Below are positions 42,597-51,900 of a DNA stretch of 64,000 nt, piece after piece. Both the position numbers and the translations under genes were made by a program. The DNA is from Moorena producens 3L (GTDB taxonomy: Bacteria; Cyanobacteriota; Cyanobacteriia; Cyanobacteriales; Coleofasciculaceae). Positions within the stretch are counted from its first letter, which is position 1. Each line of letters opens with the position of its first letter. The stretch spans positions 105,579-169,578 of the forward strand of contig NZ_GL890945.1 of the NCBI RefSeq assembly GCF_000211815.1, written 5' to 3'. A model generated the notes under the pieces. The model was not told where the DNA came from, made no database searches, and saw nothing but the letters and a program-made list of their open reading frames with translations.

Positions 42597-43700
42597 TTAA
42601 CCTTCAACAGTATTAATCTCAAGTCCTCGACTTTGTATAGTTTGCTCAAATAATGGCGTAGACAGGGCTTGTTCCACCGGCCAAACTCCCGGTTTATTGA
42701 GTTGACCAGTAAGCATCAGTTCAGCAATACTACCAGTACCGACCCCAGCAGCGACAGCAGTATTCTGATGGACTAAGGTTGAGCCAGCACGGGCTGATTT
42801 ACCATCTTTGTAACCAGTAACCTCTGAGCGAATGGCAACACCAACGCCACTAATGCGATCGCTTACATCGGTCATGATGTGGCTGACATGGGACAAAAAC
42901 TCGATTCCAGCGGGATTTTTCAGCCAAGATGAGGGGAAGATATGGGCGGCTATCCAGGTCAGATGATTATAAAAATCGGGAACTGAGCCAAATTTAGTGA
43001 TGACGGTGTTAACAGGGAATGAGTCCACTAAGGTCAAGGCTTCTGGCATATCAAACCAGTAGACACCAGCTTTACCATAGGGAGCAGGGAATTGGATGGT
43101 TTCCCTTACGCTATAAGGTTTCACGGTTTGCCACTGATTATCAATCCAAGCTTCAAACGGTTCTTGCAATCCTAGGAAAGTAGTACGCATCACCGTCACT
43201 CCAGCACCACCAGAACCGGCAACTACATAGCTGAGGTGAATCCGTTCTGCAACATCTAACTGTTCTACATCGTGACGCACCATGCTATTGGAGATACCAG
43301 GAAAAATGCCAGAATTGACAATAGCGGTGACACCAGCAGCAGTAGCTTGTTCACGGAAGGCTAAGGCTTTACGGGTAAAAGCACGGTTGTCACTGACATC
43401 GAGATAGTTAACTCCTTGTTCGATGCAAGTGTTTAGGACAGTAGCGTCTCGGTAGAGAAACGGACCAGCACAATGGATGACTAGGTTGTGAGATGCGATC
43501 GCATTTCTTAACCCCTCCTGATCAGCTAAGTCTAGAGGGATAAACTGCACGGGGGGCTGTAACTGTTGTGGCAGACCTAGGTCAAGTTTACCCTGACGTC
43601 CGGTAATCGTAATTTTCGCCTGAGTATGGGCAAGTAAGTCTTGCGCTACACTGTTCCCGATGCGTCCTTTGCCTCCTAGGATTAAAACCTGGTCTGTCAT
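42597..43700 (-). CDS. Saccharopine dehydrogenase-like NAD(P)-binding protein
   Basis: 367 residues. The start VLILGGKGRIGNSVAQDLL is a Rossmann-fold dinucleotide site. LVIHCAGPFLYRDATVLNTC and VNYLDVSDNRAF are typical of the saccharopine-dehydrogenase-like oxidoreductases found in plants and cyanobacteria, most of unknown substrate. The C-terminal half forms the substrate/dimer domain. No clear metabolic partners lie nearby. The ATG is well placed. Confidence 0.8.
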   Translation of the reverse strand: MTDQVLILGGKGRIGNSVAQDLLAHTQAKITITGRQGKLDLGLPQQLQPPVQFIPLDLADQEGLRNAIASHNLVIHCAGPFLYRDATVLNTCIEQGVNYLDVSDNRAFTRKALAFREQATAAGVTAIVNSGIFPGISNSMVRHDVEQLDVAERIHLSYVVAGSGGAGVTVMRTTFLGLQEPFEAWIDNQWQTVKPYSVRETIQFPAPYGKAGVYWFDMPEALTLVDSFPVNTVITKFGSVPDFYNHLTWIAAHIFPSSWLKNPAGIEFLSHVSHIMTDVSDRISGVGVAIRSEVTGYKDGKSARAGSTLVHQNTAVAAGVGTGSIAELMLTGQLNKPGVWPVEQALSTPLFEQTIQSRGLEINTVEG

Positions 43701-44315
43701 TAGATTATGTCTGCTTGAATACTGATCGCAGTTCTATCTTACGGTTGCTAGTTTCACTTAATGTCATCATTGGATTCAAGTCTAATTGAATTGTGTCCAT
43801 TGGGTTTTACTAAAAGTAAATTTTTGAACTCTAGGGATCCCTGTAGGAATTGTGATAATTTTTGATGCCATATTCCCTACGGTGCGCTTACAGTCGTCGA
43901 ATTAAATTCGCCACGGGTCGCACCGCTCCCTACTCCCTACTCCCTACTCCCTACTCCCTTTAACACTATAGCAATTTTCAGGTATTGAAACGTAATAGAA
44001 GTCAGTCCGACTTTGGGGAGATTCTTTGCTATCTTCCCCATCTTTCCCATCTTCCCCATCGCCATCTTCATCAATTATCCCGATGTTGTGCAAACCCCTT
44101 CAGGGGATAGGCTTCACCTGCGCCATTTAGTTAAGTTTTGTTACAAAATTGCGACATCCGGCATAAACGGTAAGGCTTAATCCTGATAAGTATTAAAACC
44201 CTTAAAACTAGCAACTAACTACACTTTGCCGTAAATAACCTAGCTCCCCCAAACTGATCAGTGGGAAATCCCCTCGCCACAGACTATCCAACTTCTTTTA
44301 GAATAGGTCTACAAG
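43701..44315. other. Divergent intergenic region with heptamers
   Basis: 615 bp. TCCCTAC heptamers at about 43927-43959, GAATTAAATTC core at 43899, TCTTCCCCA-type repeats near 44034-44065, and a small CCCCTTCAGGGG hairpin near 44096. It should contain promoters for the divergent genes on each side. No gene. Confidence 0.5.
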
Positions 44316-44912
44316 ATGAATACTATCACTAACTCTTTAGAAAGAGCCAATACTCAAGCACAACAGTTAGATCAGGTTTTATTACAAGGGATACTGGAAG
44401 GATTTATTGATGGCATTTTGATTCTGAGTACAAAAGGAAAGATACTTCATGCCAATGAATCGGCTCGTCTTCTGTTGGATAAACTCACACCAGACAGTAA
44501 AAAATCTAATTTGGTGCCTAAACAAATCTGGCGTGTCTGCCAAGCTTTGAAGTACAGTTTTAAGTCCTATCATTCTCAGGCAGTTATTATAGATTCTTAT
44601 CTTACTACGAGTCAGTCAACTCCTGTTCGGATACGAGTTCGATGGCTCAAATTAGAGTTATCCAAAGAGCCTTTTATTTTAGTCACTCTTGAAGACCAAC
44701 ATCAATCCATTCAAAATCTAGTGCTTGCAGAAGTTTACCACTATGGTTTAACTCCTCGTGAAGCAGAAGTCTGGTTACTGCGTCGAGTCAATTACTCCTA
44801 TAAAGACATTGCCGCTAAGCTATTCATTACCCTCAGCACAGTGAAGAAGCACATGAAAAATATTCATGCTAAACGTAAGCTGACAGCCGTCAGCTGTCAG
44901 CTGTCAGCTTAA
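44316..44912 (+). CDS. LuxR-family regulator with PAS-like sensor and repeat-derived C-terminus
   Basis: 198 residues. The N-terminal half (about 15-125) is PAS-like (LEGFIDGILILSTKGKILHA). The C-terminal helix-turn-helix is YGLTPREAEVWLLRRVNYSY, then KDIAAKLFITLSTVKKHMKN, a GerE/LuxR DNA-binding domain. After NIHAKRK the frame continues only into TAVSCQLSA, encoded by a CTGTCAG/CAGCTG intergenic repeat, then stops. So the last helix is shorter than usual or replaced. It probably still binds DNA. The target is unknown; the ClC gene is downstream but 731 bp away. Confidence 0.75.
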   Translation: MNTITNSLERANTQAQQLDQVLLQGILEGFIDGILILSTKGKILHANESARLLLDKLTPDSKKSNLVPKQIWRVCQALKYSFKSYHSQAVIIDSYLTTSQSTPVRIRVRWLKLELSKEPFILVTLEDQHQSIQNLVLAEVYHYGLTPREAEVWLLRRVNYSYKDIAAKLFITLSTVKKHMKNIHAKRKLTAVSCQLSA

Positions 44913-44962
44913 AATAAACCTCGAACGGTCGAATTTAATTCGAGATTAATGAGAATTGAAAG

Positions 44963-45079
44963 GGGTGCATCTCAATGCATGCAATTAGGCAAAAATTCTA
45001 ATAAAATCTCCATACTTCCCACACTCCCCGCGCCCGGGCCCCACACTTCCCGTCTTTTTTACAAATATGAGATGCACCC
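44963..45079. mobile_element. Short inverted-repeat element with 9-bp target duplication (MITE-like, copy 2)
   Basis: GGGTGCATCTCA (44963-44974) and TGAGATGCACCC (45068-45079) are perfect inverted ends of a 117-bp unit. AATTGAAAG flanks it on both sides (44954-44962, 45080-45088), a perfect 9-bp target-site duplication. It shares its ends and inner flanks with the 508-bp element at 3473. It encodes no transposase and is presumably moved by one elsewhere in the genome. Confidence 0.8.
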
Positions 45080-45088
45080 AATTGAAAG

Positions 45089-45643
45089 TCTGGGGAAAAT
45101 CCCATCAGTAGAAGTAACTCACATTAAACGAATCCTTGCCTCTTTTCTTCAAAAACTGTTCGCGTAGCGCATTAGCTGAATGCTTACAGCTAAAACCTTA
45201 AGCCAGTGCTTTGCAGCTAGACCAATGATTTGAAGCGAGCAGTTGTGGACTAGCTGCTGCATCTGGCTTACCAATTAGAGGAGTTGCACTCGGAGGGTTT
45301 GTTGTAGTCTGTAGCAACACCCCCGACTCAGGCAAACTCTTGTCAGGCTTACCTCAATCAATGTTAGGTATTGAACCATCAGACTAGACGAGGGCAAAAT
45401 TCCCCTAACCGATCACCCCCTATTCACCAAGGGTTTCTATTGTTAATGATAAGTCAGTTTTAAACGTTATGAAAACTACTTTATGCAAAAAACATTTTAA
45501 ATTCATGCAAAATATACATTAAAGATTTTTTTATGTAAAAAGCAATTGAATTTCATGCACCCGATACATAGTAACTCTATCTATTTAAGTTATTGTTGTC
45601 CATGATGAAAAAATAACCAATTCTCGTAAAAGACAACTGGGTC
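45089..45643. other. Gene-free region upstream of the ClC gene
   Basis: It has a partial R1-like GTTCGCGTAGCG near 45158 and a direct repeat of TTCATGCA with AATACATTAA-type flanks around 45505-45570. A stop-free stretch on minus (about 45225-45350) is Pro/Thr-rich, but nothing shows it is a gene. Confidence 0.4.
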
Positions 45644-47011
45644 ATGACAACAATGACATCAGAGACGGCTCAAGTATCATCGGTAAATCAAAGGACTAAT
45701 CAGACGGAAAAATCAGATAGCTACAATCAACCCGTCAAGCTAGCTTATATAAAGCTAATCCTCTGCGCTACAGGGATTGGCATTGCTGGCGGATTAGTAG
45801 CAACTAGTTACTATTTTGTCCTAGAACAGTGTTTGCATTTTGTTTGGCATTGGTTGCCCGAATTTCTAGAACCCTATTTCCCCAGTTGGATACCCTCTTG
45901 GAATTATGTGTGGATTGCCACTACCATTGGTGGGTTTTTCGTGGGCTTATCCCTGTACTTCTTGGGGTTACCCGGTGAAATGGCGTTGGTGATCGAAAAA
46001 GTTCACGATCCAGGTAGGATGGAGCCTCGTCAAACTCCTGGCATGATTGTGACCTCTCTAATTTCCATCACCGCTGGCGGGAGTGCTGGACCAGAAGCAC
46101 CTTTGGTACAGATTAATGGTAGCTTAGGTAGCTGGCTAGGAGTCAAGCTTAAACTGGCAATCAGCCATATCCGGATATTGACCTTCTGCGGGATGAGTGC
46201 TGCTCTTGGTGCCTTTTTTGGTGCGCCGATCGGGGGGGCATTGTTTGCCCTAGAAATTCCCCACCGCCGGAGTCTGGAATACTATGAAGCCATCGTACCA
46301 GCCATTGTCGCGTCAATTTTTAGCTTCTCTGTTTTCCGCTTTGGTACTGGGTTAAATGTGGGAGGAATTTACCGCTTTAACCTTTTTGATACATTACCTA
46401 CTCTGTCCTGGCTAAATTTAATTGAGGGTGGATTACTCGGGGTTGCTGGTGGATTAGCTGCTATCGTGTTTATCTATATCTTTCGCTTTACCAAGTCTTG
46501 GATTAAATCTATTGAACATCGCCATATTTTGCTAGCTACACTAGGCGGATTATCTATTGGGTTGATTGCTGTATTCTTTCCCCAAACCCTATTTTTTAGT
46601 GAGGAGCAAATTGAAACAGTGATTGAACAAGGTCCCACTTTGGGGGTAACCATGTTACTGGGGATTGCCTTGGCAAAAATGTTTGCGATCAGTTTTACCC
46701 TCCACGGTGGGTTTAGAGGCGGATTTATCTTTCCTCTATTTTTCATCGGTGCCAATCTGGGTTTAGCTATCTCCATCGCCTTACCCGAAATTCATCCCAC
46801 CATTGCTATGCTTTGCCTGATGGCAGCGGTGAATGTGGCTGTCACCAAAACACCGGTCAGTAGCACGGTTATTCTTAGCGTTCTGTCTGATACATCGATT
46901 CTTCCAATTATTGCTATTGCTAGCTTTGCCAGTTTCTTGTTAACTACTAATATTTCTTTGCTGAAAACTCAGCGATCGCGTAGTCAGGAGGGTATACCAG
47001 TAATGGCTTAA
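45644..47011 (+). CDS. ClC-type chloride channel/transporter
   Basis: 455 residues, about ten or more membrane helices. GGFRGGFIFPLF carries the GxFxP selectivity motif. The region equal to GREGP reads GGSAGPEAPLVQ, so the position of the gating glutamate (Glu148 of the E. coli protein) is Ala in this alignment, with a Glu two residues later. That is common in one bacterial branch and may mean channel-like or differently gated transport. No CBS domains follow the channel. It would move chloride or another anion across the inner or thylakoid membrane. Confidence 0.85.
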   Translation: MTTMTSETAQVSSVNQRTNQTEKSDSYNQPVKLAYIKLILCATGIGIAGGLVATSYYFVLEQCLHFVWHWLPEFLEPYFPSWIPSWNYVWIATTIGGFFVGLSLYFLGLPGEMALVIEKVHDPGRMEPRQTPGMIVTSLISITAGGSAGPEAPLVQINGSLGSWLGVKLKLAISHIRILTFCGMSAALGAFFGAPIGGALFALEIPHRRSLEYYEAIVPAIVASIFSFSVFRFGTGLNVGGIYRFNLFDTLPTLSWLNLIEGGLLGVAGGLAAIVFIYIFRFTKSWIKSIEHRHILLATLGGLSIGLIAVFFPQTLFFSEEQIETVIEQGPTLGVTMLLGIALAKMFAISFTLHGGFRGGFIFPLFFIGANLGLAISIALPEIHPTIAMLCLMAAVNVAVTKTPVSSTVILSVLSDTSILPIIAIASFASFLLTTNISLLKTQRSRSQEGIPVMA

Positions 47012-47168
47012 GAAGACTTAAGTCTGAGTTAGTCAAGGATTTAGTCAGTCAACAAAATCAGTTTTTTTGTTGAGAAGTTAGCTAATTGGGTAATTAAGAG
47101 TCAACCGCCAAAAAAAACCATCAGTTAGGTAAAATTGTATCGTTAACAGCTTCCTAGATAGGTACAGG

Positions 47169-47438
47169 GTGAAATCTTTAAAAGAGTTCTGTCTAAGTGT
47201 TGTTGATCTCGAATTGATGCCAACTGCGCTGAGGGTGGCTTTGGTCGTTGGCTCAGTTCTGTTTGTGATCAATCATGGTTCTGCTCTCCTACAAGGACAG
47301 ATGACTCAACAGCGATGGATTTCAGGGGGTTTAACCTATATAGTTCCCTACTTGGTCAACATTCATGGTCAGTACACCATGCGTTCTAGGCAAACCGCTC
47401 GAAGAGGAAAAGCAGATTATAATCGCAATTCTGGTTGA
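47169..47438 (+). CDS. nrtS: NrtS-like nitrate/nitrite transport protein
   Basis: 89 residues, GTG start. Two membrane segments: ALRVALVVGSVLFVINHGSAL and TYIVPYLVNIHG, with GQMTQQRWISGGL between. This layout matches NrtS, the small nitrate/nitrite transporter described in marine cyanobacteria. NrtS may work as pairs of small proteins; I see only one copy here. No NtcA site was found before it. The C-terminal tail is basic. Confidence 0.75.
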   Translation: MKSLKEFCLSVVDLELMPTALRVALVVGSVLFVINHGSALLQGQMTQQRWISGGLTYIVPYLVNIHGQYTMRSRQTARRGKADYNRNSG

Positions 47439-47613
47439 TTACGATATAGCATTTATCAATTGGGTGAGGTACTTTCGTCTGGGGTTTTAGGGAGCAGTGA
47501 GCAGGGAGCATGGAGTAGAGGTAAGAGTATGGGGAATAGGAAACCCAGGCGCGTTGAGGGGGGGGATTTGAAAAAATTTTGTGTACCTCATAAGTATGGA
47601 AAACGCTAGAGTG

Positions 47614-48417
47614 ATGTCAAAACCCTGCTTCTGGTACAATGGTCAGCTAATTGAGGGCAACTCCCTGAGCCTGACCATTGATGAGCCAGGATTTATCTAT
47701 GGCGCTACAGTTTTTACCACCCTACGAGTTTACCATCAGTCATTAGATCACCCACTAACCCATTGGACTAATCATTGCCATCGCCTCCAATCGAGTTTAC
47801 AAGCATTTGGTTGGCAACAGCCGGATTGGGAGCAATTGCGCCAAGGAGCACAATCACTGATCACCCTTTACCCAGTGCTGAGAATTACCCTATTCCCCGA
47901 TGGACGAGAATTGATTATGGGTCGTCCTCTGCCAGCCAATTTAGCTCAGTGGCAAGAACAAGGCATCACTGCTTGGGTAGCTGAGTCCTCTTCGGTAAAA
48001 TTTCATCGCTGCTTACCCACTCACAAGACCGGGAATTATCTATCTCCATGGCTGGCGAAGCAAATGGCGCAAAATATGGGAGCACAGGAAGCAATTCTGG
48101 TAGATAATCACGGGAATTGGCTGGAAACTAGCACAGGTAACTTATGGGGATGGAGAGATGGTCAGTGGTGGACACCACCAGTGGAAGCTGGAATTTTACC
48201 AGGTGTGATGCGATCGCATTTAATTAAGTGGCTGACTTGCCAAAATCAGAGAGTTCGTGAGGAACCTTGGTCACCCGAGTTGGTAGGACAGTTGGATGCG
48301 ATCGCATACACTAACTGCGTGGTGGAGGTTGTTCCCATTCACCGGGTCATTCAAGAAAATTCTGAACGAGTTTATGACCCACTACACCCAGTTTTCCAAG
48401 ACTTACGTAAGTATTAA
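47614..48417 (+). CDS. Aminotransferase class IV (aminodeoxychorismate lyase-like)
   Basis: About 267 residues. The core FWYNGQLIEGNSLSLTIDEPGF and YGATVFTTLRVY, then HKTGNYLSPWLAKQMAQ with the PLP lysine, and EAILVDNHGNWLETSTGNLWG, are typical of the PabC/branched-chain aminotransferase fold. In cyanobacteria such genes are annotated as 4-amino-4-deoxychorismate lyase (folate path), which is plausible. I favour the ATG at 47614; an upstream ATG at 47581 adds 11 residues. Confidence 0.8.
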   Translation: MSKPCFWYNGQLIEGNSLSLTIDEPGFIYGATVFTTLRVYHQSLDHPLTHWTNHCHRLQSSLQAFGWQQPDWEQLRQGAQSLITLYPVLRITLFPDGRELIMGRPLPANLAQWQEQGITAWVAESSSVKFHRCLPTHKTGNYLSPWLAKQMAQNMGAQEAILVDNHGNWLETSTGNLWGWRDGQWWTPPVEAGILPGVMRSHLIKWLTCQNQRVREEPWSPELVGQLDAIAYTNCVVEVVPIHRVIQENSERVYDPLHPVFQDLRKY

Positions 48418-48905
48418 CTATTAACTTTTAATTGACGAAAAAATTCGTACTCTGTTTATTGATCAGGGGTTGCCTTACATTAGCTGATAGCTCAATGCTG
48501 TTAGCGTAGCGTGCGCCTAGCGCATTAGCTGACTGCTTACCTTTAGTCTAAGCTTCAGACGTTCAAAGTAGTTGTTTTTACGGTATACACCCAATGATTA
48601 TTATCAATAATTTAATTAGGTATGGATAAATCTACTTATCCTGCTATCTGTTGACCATTTTTTTGTAGCTAAAAAAATCTCTGCAATTACAATTACCAAG
48701 TTTTAAATTTGGTGCTTTCTGATTCAACCAATAGATTAGATTCGGTAAATTTCAGGATATAGCTATAGTAAAAATCCGTATTTATACGGTAAATTAATTT
48801 ATCAAAATTGTGTAAATTCAATACATCTATTCAGAATTACAAGACAATTTTCGTAATAAATATATCGAAATGGCCCCTAGAGGGTCTGGGAGATAATATC
48901 TCGGT
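48418..48905. other. Gene-free region before the hybrid kinase
   Basis: 488 bp; a degenerate R1-like GTTAGCGTAGCGTGCGCC at about 48500. The second half is AT-rich and should hold the kinase promoter. Nothing else recognised. Confidence 0.45.
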
Positions 48906-51900
48906 ATGCCCTACTCAATGGTTTTTGTCTGGCTAAATTTTATCATAAAAACTGTTCCAATTAGCGATACAGATAGAGCAATGAGTGGTATCTATGACCT
49001 ACAGTTAGTTGTTCTATCCATTGCTATCGCCTCGATTGTGACCTATAGGGTGCTGATTTTAGCTGGACAAGTAAAAACCTCACAAAAGCCTACCCGTAAA
49101 GGTTGGCTGATTGGTGGGGCAATGATCATGGGAGTTGGGATTTGGTCAATACACTTTTTGGGAATGCTAGCATTCCGGTTTCCGATCCCCATCACTTATG
49201 ATACGCCCATGGTACTGCTTTCTTACTGGGTAGCAGTGCTAATCTCTGGTGCCGTACTCTATAGTGTCAGCCCCATCACCAACCTCAGACAGTTAATGGT
49301 GGGCAGTGTGGTAATGGGATTAGCGATCGCATCCGTACCCTACCTGCTGATCGCTGCCATGGGAATACCAGGGCTCATTCACTACAACCTCCTTTTAGTT
49401 GCCCTATCCGTTGTTATAGCCAGCTTGACATCCTTTTTCATCTTGTGGCTATCTTTTGATGTGGGGGTAGGAACCGGAAAATTCCTTCATGGGTGGAAGC
49501 TTTGCTGGGCAGTGCTCCTGGGATTAGCCATTACCGCTGTAAACTATACAACCATGATGGCAGCCAAGTTCACCGTTACTCCACCATTAGACACTGGGTT
49601 TTCTCCGACATTAAATACTTCGGTAGTAACAAGCACCATAGGGATAACTAACCTAATCATCTTCAGCCTCACCTTACTTGCCTCATATTACGAGCAGAAA
49701 ACGAGTAAAGCACTGCAAGCTCTTAGACAAGAAGCATTGCAAGAGAGCGAAAGGCTATTCCGGATGGTGATTCGAGAAATGCAGGTCGGGGTATTGCTAT
49801 TCGAGGCAAAAACCGAATTCATGCTCTTTAATCAAGCGGCTCTCGATATATTGGGCTTCACCGAAAGTGAATTGTTGGATAAAAGTCCTTTTGGTTCGGA
49901 TTGGACTATCATTCACGAAGACACCACTCCATTCCCCACCGAAAGTCGTCCCATCCAACAGGCAATTAGCACCCGTAGACTGGTAAGAAACGTGGTAATG
50001 GGTGTCCATAATCAAGCTACTGAAGATTGGGTATGGTTACTAGTGAATGCCGATCCCCAGGTGGGGGTGGATGGGTTAGTAGAGCAAGTCATTTGTACCT
50101 TTAGTGATATCACCAATCGCAAGCGAGCCGAGGAAGCGCTGCGGCAAGCTGAAGCGAATTACCGTAGCATCTTTGAGAATTCAGTAGAGGGCATCTATCA
50201 GATTACACCGGATGGACGCTTTATTAGTGCCAATCCAGCCTTAGCGCGAATTTATGGCTATTCTTCTCCAGAAGAACTAGTGGAGTCGATTACGAACGTT
50301 TCAAAGCAAATTTACGTGGACACTGAGGCTCGTAACGAGTTTACTAACTTGCTAGCGGACAATGGCGCTTTATCATCCATTGAGGCTCAGGCTTATCGCA
50401 AAGATGGTAGTGTAATCTCGATTTTGGAAAATGTGCGCCCTGTCCGAGACACTAATGGGAATTTGCTCTACTACGAAGGCTCTGTGGAAGACATTACCGA
50501 ACGCAAGCGAGTTGAACTCGCCTTGCTGGAGAGAGAGGAGCAGTATCGGTCAGTGGTGGAAAATGTGCAAGAGGTTATTTTCCAAACCGATGGGGTTGGG
50601 GTATTGACCTTTCTCAATCCAACTTGGACAGAAATGACGGGCTTTTCTGTAGCAGATAGCATTGGTACTAACTTTATTGATTATCTCCATCCTGATGACC
50701 GTCAAACTAACATAGAACTGTTTCAATCTCTAATTACCCAAAAACAGGAGTATTATCAGCAGGAACTAAGGTATATTACCAAGGATGGCGGCTCGGGCTG
50801 GCTCGAAATTCATGCGCAATTAACCCTAGATCCTGACAGTAATATCACAGGTACCTCTGGTACTATCCGAGATATTACAAATCGTAAATTAACCGAGTCA
50901 CATCTGAAAGAAAGTGAGAGACAACTGCGTCAAGTTATTGATTTAGTGCCTCATTTCATTTACGCCAAGAACCGAGATGGAGAGTTTCTTCTAGCCAACA
51001 AAGCAGTTGCGGAAGCTTATGGTACGACAGTAGATGATTTACTATACCATCGGGATGAAGATTTTGCTCAATCCTTCCTAAAATCCTTCGAGTTTAGAGA
51101 GGCGGATTTGCAGGTATTGGAGAGTGGAGAACCGACACACCTTCCAGAAGAGACGATCATCTATCCTGATGGAGAAAAGCTTATCATCCAAACTACCAAA
51201 ATTCCCTTCTCCTTAGCAATTGCCCACATGCCAGCGGTATTAAGCGTATCGATTGATATATCTGAGCAAAAGCAAGCCGAGGAAGCATTACACCAGCAAC
51301 TGACTCGTGTGATGCTACTCAAACAGGTGACCCAAGAAATCCGCCAAAGTTTAAAGACTAAACAAATTTTTCAGACCACCGCCACACAAATTGGTCAAGT
51401 GTTTCAGGTGAACCGTTGCACCATTCATACCTATGTTTCCCAACCTTATCCTCGCATTCCTACAGTTGCTGAGTATTTAGAAAAGGGTTATCTATCGATA
51501 CTGGATTTAGAAATTCCGATTCTGGGGAATCCTCATTTAGAGCAGTTGTTAGTCCAAGACCGAGCCATCAGTTCCCCTAATGTTTACGAAGACCCCCTTC
51601 TGAAACCGATGATCCCAATAAGTCGGCAGATTGGAGTCAAATCCATGTTGGTAATTCGTACTTCCTATCAGGGGGAACCGAATGGTGTGATTGGAATACA
51701 TCAGTGTGATGAATTTCGTCAGTGGAGTCTGGATGAAATTGAGTTACTCGAAGCCGTCGCTGACCAAGTAGGGATTGCTATTGCTCAGGCTCACCTGCTT
51801 GAGCAAGAAACCCGCCAACGAGAGCAATTGACTGAGCAAAATTTCGCCCTAGAGCAAGCTAGAAGAACTGCCGAAGCGGCCACTCAGGCAAAAAGCGAAT

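Noticed and set aside
44949..45167. Frame across the 117-bp element
   Set aside because: Made up of the mobile element and its flanks.
45225..45350. Pro/Thr-rich stop-free stretch on minus
   Set aside because: Only about 45 codons without a stop, no start codon context; chance is likely.
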